NCBI RefSeq assembly: GCF_003346715.1
Contig: NZ_QQPQ01000012.1
Coordinates: forward strand, 1-64,000
DNA length: 64,000 nt
Source of the DNA: Oceanispirochaeta sp. M1
GTDB lineage: Bacteria > Spirochaetota > Spirochaetia > DSM-2461
Direction: 5' to 3'
The notes below the pieces were generated by a model, which had not been told where the DNA came from, did not search any database, and saw only the letters and a program-made list of their open reading frames with translations. The first letter of the stretch is position 1, and each line of letters opens with the position of its first letter. The position numbers and the translations under genes were made by a program. Shown one piece after another: positions 34,729-43,228 of this stretch.

Positions 34729-36429
34729 CTAGTCGAAATTATAATCTGTTAAAATTGTATCTCTGCCGGACATCTTATCATGGAAGAATTCATGGAAGGA
34801 TACTCCCATAAAACCGCCGGAGACATTGTAAACCCTTTTAAAACCGAGGTTCTGCAGAGCCAATACGGCATTGTAGCTTCTCTGTCCACTTCTGCAGTGG
34901 AGGTAAATATTCCTGTCTTTGGGAAATTCGTTAATTCTGTCTCTGAGCTGGCTCAGAGGAATGTTCTTGGCACCCTTGATATGGGACAGTTCGTACTCAT
35001 TCTCTTCTCTTACATCAAAGATGGCCGCACTGTGTTCAACCAGATCTCTGACATCGTCGACATTGACCTGTTTGAAGACATCATGGAGACGGTTGGTGGC
35101 TACATAACCGGCAAAGTTAACAACATCCTTGGCAGTTCCAAAGGGAGGTGCATAGCAGAGTTCCAGATCCTGTAGGTCTCTGATGGTTCCTCCGAATTTG
35201 ATAACCGTTGCGATAACGTCGATTCTCTTGTCCACATTTCCCTTACCGATAGCCTGGGCTCCCAGAATCTTACCTGTGGGTACTTCATATACCAGCTTAA
35301 AATGCAAGTTTTTTGCTGTGGGCATCAGTCCGACCTTGTCACCCGGGATAACTCTGACGCAGTCAAAATCGATGTTATGTTTAAAATTTCTGATAAAATC
35401 AACTGTCATACCAGTTGAGGCTGCATTGTAATCAAAGACCTTCAGGATGGAGGATCCTATATAACCTCTGTTGTCAATTTTCATACCGTTGATATGATCC
35501 GCAACACCTCTGGCCTGCTTCTGTGCCGGACCTGCAAGGGGCAGTTTAAAGTAGTCGTTGAACAGATAACTGTATACCTCAATGGCATCTCCCACAGCGT
35601 AGATGTCCCTGTCGACTGTTCTGTAGTTTTGATCAACTTTAATAGCACCGGTTTTTCCGATCTCAAGACCCGCACCCTTAGCCAGATCAATTTCAGGAGA
35701 TACTCCGATAGCCAGTACAACCACATCAGCATCCACTTTTCTACCGGAACCAAGAATGATCTTGTTTTCTTCAAAGGCGCTGACCTTATCGTTAACGATA
35801 AGATTTACACCCTGGTCATAAAGTTCTTTATGGAGGATCTGAACCATGTCGGAATCAAGGATTCTCAGGATCTGGGGCATTGCCTCGACCAGAGTTACGT
35901 TATATCCCGCTTCCTTAAGGTTTTCAACGGTTTCAATTCCTATAAAACCACCGCCTATGACGGAGACATTCTTAACATTCTCCCCTTTAACTGCTTCTGC
36001 AAGTTTGGCGATATCCACAACATTTCTGATGGTGTAAGACTTTACTTTTTCAATGCCTGGAATGGGGGGGACAATGGGTTTTCCTCCGGGAGAGAGAACG
36101 AGTTTGTCATAGGACTCTCTATACTCCTCGCCAGTGGTCAGTTTCTTTACAACAACTTCTTTTGCCTGCCTGTCGATGGAAACCACTTCGTTATCAGTTC
36201 TGACGTCGATATTATACTGTGATTTAAAGAGTTCGGGAGTCATTAAAACCAGATCCTCTGCTTTCTCAATAGTGCCGCTCAAATGATAGGGCAGGCAGCA
36301 GTTTGAAAAAGAGACATGAGGTCCCTTTTCAAATACGATAATCTGATCTTCTTCACTGAGTCTTCTTAATCTGGCTGCTGCTGATGCTCCACCGGCAACT
36401 CCACCAACTACTAATAATTTTCTTGGCAT
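34729..36429 (-). CDS. CoA-disulfide reductase / CoA-dependent persulfide reductase with C-terminal rhodanese domain
   Basis: A 566-residue flavoenzyme. FAD motif VVGGVAGGASAAARLRRL (residues about 6-23); active-site cysteine in SFSNCCLPYHLSG (Cys43 or 44); NAD motif VSVIGGGFIGIETVENL (about 155); then the dimerisation domain, and from about residue 465 a rhodanese domain with active Cys in HCRSGQRSY. The CoADR-rhodanese fusion is typical of enzymes (such as Npsr) that release sulfide from CoA-persulfide or polysulfide with NAD(P)H. Together with the sulfur transporter downstream and the divergent rhodanese lipoprotein, it suggests sulfane-sulfur reduction or detoxification. GGAGAGG lies 4 bases before the ATG. 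Confidence 0.87.
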   Translation of the reverse strand: MPRKLLVVGGVAGGASAAARLRRLSEEDQIIVFEKGPHVSFSNCCLPYHLSGTIEKAEDLVLMTPELFKSQYNIDVRTDNEVVSIDRQAKEVVVKKLTTGEEYRESYDKLVLSPGGKPIVPPIPGIEKVKSYTIRNVVDIAKLAEAVKGENVKNVSVIGGGFIGIETVENLKEAGYNVTLVEAMPQILRILDSDMVQILHKELYDQGVNLIVNDKVSAFEENKIILGSGRKVDADVVVLAIGVSPEIDLAKGAGLEIGKTGAIKVDQNYRTVDRDIYAVGDAIEVYSYLFNDYFKLPLAGPAQKQARGVADHINGMKIDNRGYIGSSILKVFDYNAASTGMTVDFIRNFKHNIDFDCVRVIPGDKVGLMPTAKNLHFKLVYEVPTGKILGAQAIGKGNVDKRIDVIATVIKFGGTIRDLQDLELCYAPPFGTAKDVVNFAGYVATNRLHDVFKQVNVDDVRDLVEHSAAIFDVREENEYELSHIKGAKNIPLSQLRDRINEFPKDRNIYLHCRSGQRSYNAVLALQNLGFKRVYNVSGGFMGVSFHEFFHDKMSGRDTILTDYNFD

Positions 36430-36527
36430 ATGACCTCTCCTCGAAAGAATCTATAAAATTTAATTGATACATTTTTATGTATATATATTTATTTATTTAA
36501 CCTTATACATTCATATAACTGTAAAAT

Positions 36528-36568
36528 ACATGCCATGTCCAGTATTTTATTGAAATTACATGCCATGT
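36528..36568. promoter_or_regulatory. two tandem palindromic operator sites in the sulfur-island divergent promoter region
   Basis: ACATGCCATGT occurs twice, at 36528-36538 and 36558-36568, each a perfect 5+1+5 palindrome, 30 bp apart centre to centre (about three helical turns). Flanks are also alike: TACATGCCATGTCCAGTA and TACATGCCATGTTCAGTA. Each copy is further bracketed by AAAATAC/GTATTTT or AAATTAC/GTAATTT, giving extra dyad symmetry. They lie upstream of the plus promoter at 36589-36616 and about 100-140 bases upstream of the minus-strand operon. They are good candidates for cooperative binding of one dimeric regulator that controls both directions. Confidence 0.65.
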
Positions 36569-36588
36569 TCAGTAATTTTTGAACTTTG

Positions 36589-36616
36589 TTGACAATTGAA
36601 GAGATTAAGTGATAAT
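36589..36616 (+). promoter_or_regulatory. promoter of the rhodanese lipoprotein gene
   Basis: TTGACA (36589-36594) and GATAAT (36611-36616) are 16 bases apart and end 38 bases before the ATG at 36655. The second palindromic operator lies 20 bases upstream of the -35 box. Confidence 0.6.
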
Positions 36617-36654
36617 TTTTTAACAGAGCTAAATATTAAAAAGGATATCATCCA

Positions 36655-37575
36655 ATGAGAAAAAATAGATTATTTTCGGGCTTAGCACTTTGTGTTTTAC
36701 TGCTTTTTACTTCATGTACATTTATGGATTATGCTGAATCTGATACTTTGATTGTCAGTGCTAAAGATGCAGTAAAACTACTGGACAAGGGTTATATCCT
36801 TGTTGATGCGCAGAAAGCAACGTCTTATGCCAAGGGTCATATTGAGTCAGCAGTCAATATTGAACGGAAAGCGATTATGATTTCAGATCCTGTTCCAAAT
36901 ACTCTCGCTACAGCAGATATAGTTGCTAAAGCTGCGGGGAATGCCGGATTAACCGAAAACTCTGATCTTGTAATTTATGATGATAACAAGAATATGGATT
37001 CTTCTCGTCTCTACTGGACATTGAAGATCTGGGGACACAAGGGAGACATTGTTATTGTCTCCGGTGGATTTTTCAGTCTCCTGGATGCCGGTCTTAATGA
37101 AACCGGGACAGCAACAGAACCAAGCCCTGCAACATATAAAACAGGGACCCTGGATAAATCCATGATTGAAAGTAAAGGTAAAATCTGGAGTATGATTGAT
37201 GATCCCGATGAAAATTTTGTACTTATTGATGTCCGTTCTGATGAAGAATACGCAGAAGGAACCATTCCAGGGGCTATTCATATAAACCATGAAAAAAATC
37301 TTTTTATAAATGATGATAAGGGAAGTACTTTCCGCCCTGTCTCTCACAATAGAATCCTTTATAAGGAACTGGGTATTACGCCTGAAAGTGAGATTGTCAT
37401 GTTTTGTAAGAGTTCGGTCAGAGCTGCAAATACATATGCTGCACTTTATAATGCGGGTTATCGTAATTTAAAGATTTATGACGGAGCCTGGCTGGAATGG
37501 GAATCCGGAAAATTACCTATTTTCATTCCTGAAACAACTCTTGATACAACCACAGCTTCAGAGGATAACTCTTAA
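36655..37575 (+). CDS. double-rhodanese lipoprotein (thiosulfate/sulfane sulfurtransferase type)
   Basis: A 306-residue predicted lipoprotein (signal LCVLLLFTSC, lipid Cys21). Two rhodanese domains follow: residues about 35-155 (ILVDAQKATSYAKGHIESAV), where no active-site Cys is visible, and about 165-290 (FVLIDVRSDEEYAEGTIPGA) with the active Cys in VMFCKSSVRAAN. This fits the usual two-domain sulfurtransferase with an inactive first domain. It would move sulfane sulfur outside the inner membrane, supplying or scavenging thiosulfate for the YeeE/YedE transporter and reductase encoded divergently. Exported tandem rhodaneses are known in sulfur-metabolising bacteria. AAGGATATC precedes the ATG. 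Confidence 0.82.
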   Translation: MRKNRLFSGLALCVLLLFTSCTFMDYAESDTLIVSAKDAVKLLDKGYILVDAQKATSYAKGHIESAVNIERKAIMISDPVPNTLATADIVAKAAGNAGLTENSDLVIYDDNKNMDSSRLYWTLKIWGHKGDIVIVSGGFFSLLDAGLNETGTATEPSPATYKTGTLDKSMIESKGKIWSMIDDPDENFVLIDVRSDEEYAEGTIPGAIHINHEKNLFINDDKGSTFRPVSHNRILYKELGITPESEIVMFCKSSVRAANTYAALYNAGYRNLKIYDGAWLEWESGKLPIFIPETTLDTTTASEDNS

Positions 37576-37587
37576 TCCGTTTTTTAT

Positions 37588-37621
37588 ATATTTTCCTCTC
37601 AGCTAAATGAGAGGAAAATAT
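37588..37621. terminator. perfect 14-bp stem-loop after the rhodanese gene
   Basis: ATATTTTCCTCTCA and TGAGAGGAAAATAT are exact inverted copies around the loop GCTAAA. It lies 13 bases after the stop codon. The plus strand has only a weak T-run after it (TTAATACC), while a T-run precedes it, so it may terminate poorly on the plus strand or serve as an mRNA end stabiliser. Confidence 0.5.
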
Positions 37622-37741
37622 TAATACCTGCCAATCCAGCCTATCGCTCCTGATCTTCAATAAGTATACTCATGTTTGATTTATATTAAATAATTGCTAC
37701 AATTGTTATATCTCAATAATTAACCTTTTAAGGATAACCCC

Positions 37742-40700
37742 ATGAAAAAAACTGTACTTATACTTATGACTGCTTTGTTAATGATTTCCTGCAGTGAAAA
37801 GGGGGATATTCCTAAGGTTTCCGATCTTCCTGAGGGAGAGGTCATTGTCTCTAATTCAGCAGATTATACGGGGCTGATTTCTTCATATACAGCAGGTATT
37901 CTCAGCCGTGAAAATACAGTCAAAGTTGTTCTTGCTGAGCAGCCGGTACAGGATTTATCAGAGAATCAGCTTAAGGATCTTTTTCAGTTTGAACCGGCTG
38001 TAAAGGGCGTCACAAGCCTTATTGATGGTGGAACATTGCAGTTTCAACCTGAAACTGCAATGAAAAGCGGTCAGTTTTATATTGTCCGATTGAATCTGGG
38101 GAAAATCATGGATGTTCCTGAAGATAAAAAAGAATTCAGTTTTTCTTTTTCTACCATAGTCCAGGATCTGGAGCTGCTTATTGACAGGATCGATCCGGAT
38201 GATTCAGACACAATGACAGTCCTGGGACGCATCAAAACAGCAGACAGTGCAGAAGACAGTGATATTGAGAAAATCCTTACCGGGTACAATGAAAACAGCG
38301 CTGTCAGCTGGGAACACAGCAGAGAGAATCACAGCTTTGTTCTTACAGGTATTCCCCGTGAAGAGGAAGCATCTGTTTATAAGATTAAATGGTCAGCTAA
38401 GAGTATCGGAGTAGACCGGGAAGGGGAAGAAAATATTGAAGTCCCCGCATTAAATGTATACAGATTTATGAGCTGGAAAAAAACAATCAATCCCGGAAAG
38501 ACAATTGAACTCCATTTTTCGATGCCCCTTGATACGCAGCAGGAAACAACAGGTCTTGTGAGAATCGGAAATCAGGAGATTCATAGTCTAAAAATCCAGG
38601 ACAGCCGTATCATCATCTTCTATGAAAGGCTGAGTATCAATAATAAAGAGCTTATAATCAATTCCTCTCTGAAGGATGAGAAGGGAACTCTCCTGGGGCG
38701 TGATGTAGCTTTTAAGATTCCAACATCTCAGGAAAAACCCATGGCGGAGTTTCTTACCAAGGGCGGTCTGCTTCCCACAGGAGAGGGGTTTCTTATTCCC
38801 ATGGAAGCTGTCTCACTCAAAGCCGTTGATATCGAAATAATCAGAGTGTATGAAAACAATATGGTTCAGTTTCTCCAGGATAACATGGATATAAAGGGCG
38901 GCTACAATATGAACCGGGTAGGTCAGCCTATTGCCTTTCGAACAGTGAGTCTTGAGGGGCGAGGTGTTGATAACCTGAATGTAATAAATACATTTGAACT
39001 GGATCTTTCACCCTGGGTTTCACCGGAGCCGGGAGCTCTCTACCAGCTTCGCTTATCATTCAGACGCTCTCAATCTCTATATCCCTGTGAGGGAAATCAC
39101 AGTGAAGAGGACGATCTTCCTCTGAATAAGTCGGAGTGGGTAGGTCCTTCCTATGGCAGTAATTGGGATAATTATTACTATTCAGACTGGCAGAACCGGG
39201 ATGATCCCTGTTCCAATACTTATTATGCCAGACGCACTGATAAAGTCAGTTTTCTCTCATCCAACCTTGGTGTTATTGCCAAGAAATCTGATGTGAGCGG
39301 TATGACTGTTTATGTTACAGATCTCAACAGTGCAGAGCCAGTGGCCGGTGCCGATGTTGTTCTTTTTGATTATCAACAGCAGGAAATAGCCCGGGGGATC
39401 AGTGATTCGGCAGGTTATATCTACCTAACTCCCAAAGGAGTACCCTTTGCCCTGCAGGCATCAAGTGATGGTATGAGCAGCTGGATGCGTGTTGATGATG
39501 GTTCCTCTCTGTCTGTTAGTGATTTTGAGGTTGAGGGCGGTGATGTCAAGGAAGGTCTTAAGGGATTTATTTATGGTGAGAGGGGAGTTTGGCGTCCCGG
39601 TGATGACATCTATATGGGATTTATTCTTCAGGATGAACTTAGTAAACTTCCTGAAGATCATCCGGTTGTTTTTGAACTCCTGGATCCCGATGGTAAAAGA
39701 GTCCAGAAGAAGATCTCCACATCATCAGTGGGTGGAATGTACAGGTTTCAGGTTAAGACAGACAAAGAGGCGCCAACAGGATTCTGGACCGCTGAAGTTA
39801 CTGTCGGAGGGAGTGTCTTTACAAAAGTTATCCGGATTGAGACTGTAAAACCCAATAGATTGAAAATTATTCTGGACAGTCCCGCAGAACCCCTTGTTTC
39901 AGAATTAACTCTTATTCCCATGGAAGTCCGCTGGCTACACGGAGCCGTGGCCAGGAATATGAAAACAGAGACAGATATGATTCTCAGTTCACGAAAAACA
40001 AGTTTCAAAGGTTATTCTTCATTTGAGTTTGATGATCCGGGAAAATCTTTTTATTCTCCCGCAGAAACTGTTTTTTCAGGGCAGATTGATTCTCAGGGAC
40101 ATGCGGATATTCGTCTCCCCATCCCTTTTGAAGGTAAAAGTGCCGGATTTATGAAGGTAGATCTTCAGACCAAGGTCTTTGAGGAAGGTGGTGACTTCAG
40201 CATCACGCGGAATATTCTTTCATTGTCTCCCTATGAGACTTATGTCGGAATCAAAACACCTGCTGGAGATATACAGCGGGGCATGCTTCTTACAGATGAA
40301 GATCACGAACTGGATATTATCAGCCTGAATAGAGACGGCAGTTTCTCTGAGCGGGAAACTCTGGATGTTGAGATGTACAAACTGGACTGGAAGTGGTGGT
40401 GGGATCGTTCGGAAGAAGATCTGGCCCGGTTTGTTTCCAGGAATTACCGGCAGGCCCTGGTTAGAGAAAAGATAGAACTTGATGCCGGAAAAGGAAGCTG
40501 GTCATTCCAGATTAACTATCCTGAATGGGGACGTTATCTAATCAGGGTAATTGATCCTGTTTCCGGTCATTCAACGGGTAAAATTGTTTATATTGACTGG
40601 CCCGGTTGGGCAGGTTCTCCCCAAAGAGGAAGTTCCATATCCCGTTTGAGTTTCTATGCAGAGAAGGAAGATTATAAAACCGGAGAACAGGCCGTTTTCA

Positions 40701-43228
40701 CTATCCCCAGTGAGGAGGGCGGACGGATTCTAATCAGTCTTGAAGATGCAACGGGAGTCCTTAATTCCTGGTGGGTGCCCTCTTTGAGTGGCCAGACGAA
40801 AGTTGAATTTCCAATTGAGCCCTCTATGGCTCCTACGGTTTATGTCCATGCAAGTTATGTGCAGCCCTATGGGGGGAGCTCAAATGATCTGCCTGTCAGG
40901 ATGTATGGAATCATACCTTTAAATGTAAGCGATCCGGCTACCAGATTAGAACCTGTATTGAAGTCGGCTTCTCAGTTTGAACCTCAGGGGCAGGTTTCAA
41001 TTACTGTTTCAGAGAAACAGGGACGGTCCATGGCCTATACCCTTGCTGTTGTTGACGATGGTTTACTGGATCTTACTAATTATAAAACTCCTGATCCCTG
41101 GTCTACTTTCTATGCCAAAGAGACCCTTGGTGTAAAAACATGGGATATTTTTGATGATCTTATTGCAGCAAGGGCGGGTAGTTTCGGAACTCTTTTATCC
41201 ATTGGGGGAGGTGAAGGAGCAGATCCTGAGCCCCCCAAAAAAGCCAGCCGATTTGAACCGGTTGTCCGATACTTCGGTCCCTTTGAACTGGAAGAAGGGG
41301 AGACTGCCGAACATGAGTTTGAGATGCCCCTCTATGTGGGATCCGTCAGAATAATGGCTGTTGCAGCTGCAAAGGGCTCATACGGGCATACAGAAAAAAC
41401 AGTTCCTGTCCGTAGTGATCTTATGGTTCTCGGTACATTGCCGCGGGTTCTGGGACCTGATGAAGAGATTTTATTACCTGTAAATGTATTTTCTCTCTCT
41501 GAGAAAGGAGGAGTCGCCAGGGTAAGTGTTTCTGTCAGTGGTCCTCTCGAAATTCTTGAAGAGAGCAGTAAGGATATCGTCTTTGACAGTCCTTCAGATG
41601 ACTATGTATATTTTAAAGCCAGATCCAGGGGTGAAACTGGTCCTGTACGGGTTCATTTCATGGCAGAGATGGACGGTGAAAAAGCAGAACAGAAGATTGA
41701 GTTTAATGTCCGCCCTTCAAATCCTCCCACCACAAGGATCACCGCAGTCGTTCTTGAACCCGGAAAGAATATGATTATTCCTCTCCAGCCTTTCGGTCTG
41801 GAAAATCAATTTTCACAAATTCTGGAAGTCTCATCTCTCCCTCCTATCAACCTTGAGAAAAGACTGGACTACCTTATTCGCTATCCCCATGGCTGTGTTG
41901 AACAGACCGTATCTTCTATCTTCCCTCAACTATACCTTCCTCAGTTGGCTGAGCTATCAGAAACCCGTTTTACAGATCTGGAGAAGAATCTTCGGGATGG
42001 AATTGAGAAGCTTAAACGCTTTCAGTTAAAAGATGGTGCGTTCTCCTATTGGTCAGGATCATCGAATCCAAGCCCCTGGGGAACAAGCTATGCCGGACAC
42101 TTCCTGCTGGAGGCTCAGAAAGCGGGATACCATGTTCCCTCTGGTATTATTACAGACTTCATTTCCTACCAGAAAACAGCATCAAATCTCTGGCGTCCCG
42201 GAGGAAATGAGAGTTCTTTGAACCAGGCATACAGACTCTATACTCTGGGCCTTGCCGGTCAGGCTGATATGGCCGGTATGAACCGTCTGAAAGATTCTGA
42301 TGCCCTCACCGATGCAGCCCGTTGGAAACTGGCCTCTGCCTATGTTCTTGCTGGTCGTACAGATGCCGCTAAGGAACTGACCAAAGGGGCTTCTACCCGG
42401 ATCAGTACCAGTTTTGAAACTGACAGTTTCGGTACAGCCCAGAGGGATCAGGCTCTTGTTCTGGAAGCACTGACTTTGATGAATAACAGGAAAGCAGGTG
42501 AAGAACTGTTTAATTCACTGGCTGCAAAACTTGGATCAAATGAGTGGATGAGTACACAGACCACAGCTTATACATTGCTGAGTATCAGTAAGTGGCTGGG
42601 AGAAGATGCAGGTAAGGAACATCCTGTTTTCAGCTGGAGCATTGATTCAGGTTCTGAGGAAAGGGTTCAAGCTGAATCACAATACTCTTTTGTCGAATTG
42701 CCATCAAAGAAAGGGGCTCTGAATCTTGAGAACAAAGGGGGAGATCTACTGTATATAAACCTTGTATCAAGTGGAATACCCCTTCAGGGAGAAGACCGGG
42801 ATGAAGAATCAAATCTGAATCTGCGTGTATCTTATAAACCTAAGAATAGCGGAGAATCATTCTCATCAGAAAGCATTACATCAGGTACTGATTTTATTAT
42901 GGAAATTAAGATATCTAATCCCAATGGTCAGCCTGAACGTGAAAACCTTGCCTTGGAACAGATCCTTCCTGCGGGATGGGAAATCATAAATCCAAGACTC
43001 TTTACATCACAGAGTGGAGGAAATAAAGGTCAGTTCGATTATCAGGATATCAGAGATGACAGGATTTACACTTATTTTGATCTTGCCCGGGGAGAAACAA
43101 AGGTTTTCAGTGTTCTTCTAAATGCATCATACCGTGGAACATACTATCAACCCTCTATCCGTTGCAGTGCCATGTATGATGATACGGTATCAGCTGTTAA
43201 GGCCGGCCGGAAAGTTGAGGTTAGGTGA
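37742..43228 (+). CDS. bacterial alpha-2-macroglobulin family lipoprotein
   Basis: An 1828-residue protein of the bacterial alpha-2-macroglobulin type (YfhM/ECAM class). Lipoprotein signal: VLILMTALLMISC with lipid Cys17. The bulk is macroglobulin-like beta domains (for example VRGAVWRPG-like segment GERGVWRPGDDIYMGFI at about 613). The thioester motif is C1385-V-E-Q in YPHGCVEQTVS, followed by a helical TED domain with DGAFSYWSG. It traps proteases that enter the periplasm by covalent capture, protecting the envelope. Its stop overlaps the start of the PBP1C gene by four bases (GTGA), the conserved yfhM-pbpC pairing, which links trapping with cell-wall repair. AAGGATAA lies before the ATG. 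Confidence 0.9.
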   Translation: MKKTVLILMTALLMISCSEKGDIPKVSDLPEGEVIVSNSADYTGLISSYTAGILSRENTVKVVLAEQPVQDLSENQLKDLFQFEPAVKGVTSLIDGGTLQFQPETAMKSGQFYIVRLNLGKIMDVPEDKKEFSFSFSTIVQDLELLIDRIDPDDSDTMTVLGRIKTADSAEDSDIEKILTGYNENSAVSWEHSRENHSFVLTGIPREEEASVYKIKWSAKSIGVDREGEENIEVPALNVYRFMSWKKTINPGKTIELHFSMPLDTQQETTGLVRIGNQEIHSLKIQDSRIIIFYERLSINNKELIINSSLKDEKGTLLGRDVAFKIPTSQEKPMAEFLTKGGLLPTGEGFLIPMEAVSLKAVDIEIIRVYENNMVQFLQDNMDIKGGYNMNRVGQPIAFRTVSLEGRGVDNLNVINTFELDLSPWVSPEPGALYQLRLSFRRSQSLYPCEGNHSEEDDLPLNKSEWVGPSYGSNWDNYYYSDWQNRDDPCSNTYYARRTDKVSFLSSNLGVIAKKSDVSGMTVYVTDLNSAEPVAGADVVLFDYQQQEIARGISDSAGYIYLTPKGVPFALQASSDGMSSWMRVDDGSSLSVSDFEVEGGDVKEGLKGFIYGERGVWRPGDDIYMGFILQDELSKLPEDHPVVFELLDPDGKRVQKKISTSSVGGMYRFQVKTDKEAPTGFWTAEVTVGGSVFTKVIRIETVKPNRLKIILDSPAEPLVSELTLIPMEVRWLHGAVARNMKTETDMILSSRKTSFKGYSSFEFDDPGKSFYSPAETVFSGQIDSQGHADIRLPIPFEGKSAGFMKVDLQTKVFEEGGDFSITRNILSLSPYETYVGIKTPAGDIQRGMLLTDEDHELDIISLNRDGSFSERETLDVEMYKLDWKWWWDRSEEDLARFVSRNYRQALVREKIELDAGKGSWSFQINYPEWGRYLIRVIDPVSGHSTGKIVYIDWPGWAGSPQRGSSISRLSFYAEKEDYKTGEQAVFTIPSEEGGRILISLEDATGVLNSWWVPSLSGQTKVEFPIEPSMAPTVYVHASYVQPYGGSSNDLPVRMYGIIPLNVSDPATRLEPVLKSASQFEPQGQVSITVSEKQGRSMAYTLAVVDDGLLDLTNYKTPDPWSTFYAKETLGVKTWDIFDDLIAARAGSFGTLLSIGGGEGADPEPPKKASRFEPVVRYFGPFELEEGETAEHEFEMPLYVGSVRIMAVAAAKGSYGHTEKTVPVRSDLMVLGTLPRVLGPDEEILLPVNVFSLSEKGGVARVSVSVSGPLEILEESSKDIVFDSPSDDYVYFKARSRGETGPVRVHFMAEMDGEKAEQKIEFNVRPSNPPTTRITAVVLEPGKNMIIPLQPFGLENQFSQILEVSSLPPINLEKRLDYLIRYPHGCVEQTVSSIFPQLYLPQLAELSETRFTDLEKNLRDGIEKLKRFQLKDGAFSYWSGSSNPSPWGTSYAGHFLLEAQKAGYHVPSGIITDFISYQKTASNLWRPGGNESSLNQAYRLYTLGLAGQADMAGMNRLKDSDALTDAARWKLASAYVLAGRTDAAKELTKGASTRISTSFETDSFGTAQRDQALVLEALTLMNNRKAGEELFNSLAAKLGSNEWMSTQTTAYTLLSISKWLGEDAGKEHPVFSWSIDSGSEERVQAESQYSFVELPSKKGALNLENKGGDLLYINLVSSGIPLQGEDRDEESNLNLRVSYKPKNSGESFSSESITSGTDFIMEIKISNPNGQPERENLALEQILPAGWEIINPRLFTSQSGGNKGQFDYQDIRDDRIYTYFDLARGETKVFSVLLNASYRGTYYQPSIRCSAMYDDTVSAVKAGRKVEVR

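Noticed and set aside
36655-37575. First rhodanese domain of the lipoprotein as a second active site
   Set aside because: The position of the catalytic cysteine shows no Cys (VIYDDNKN region), so only the second domain is taken as active.
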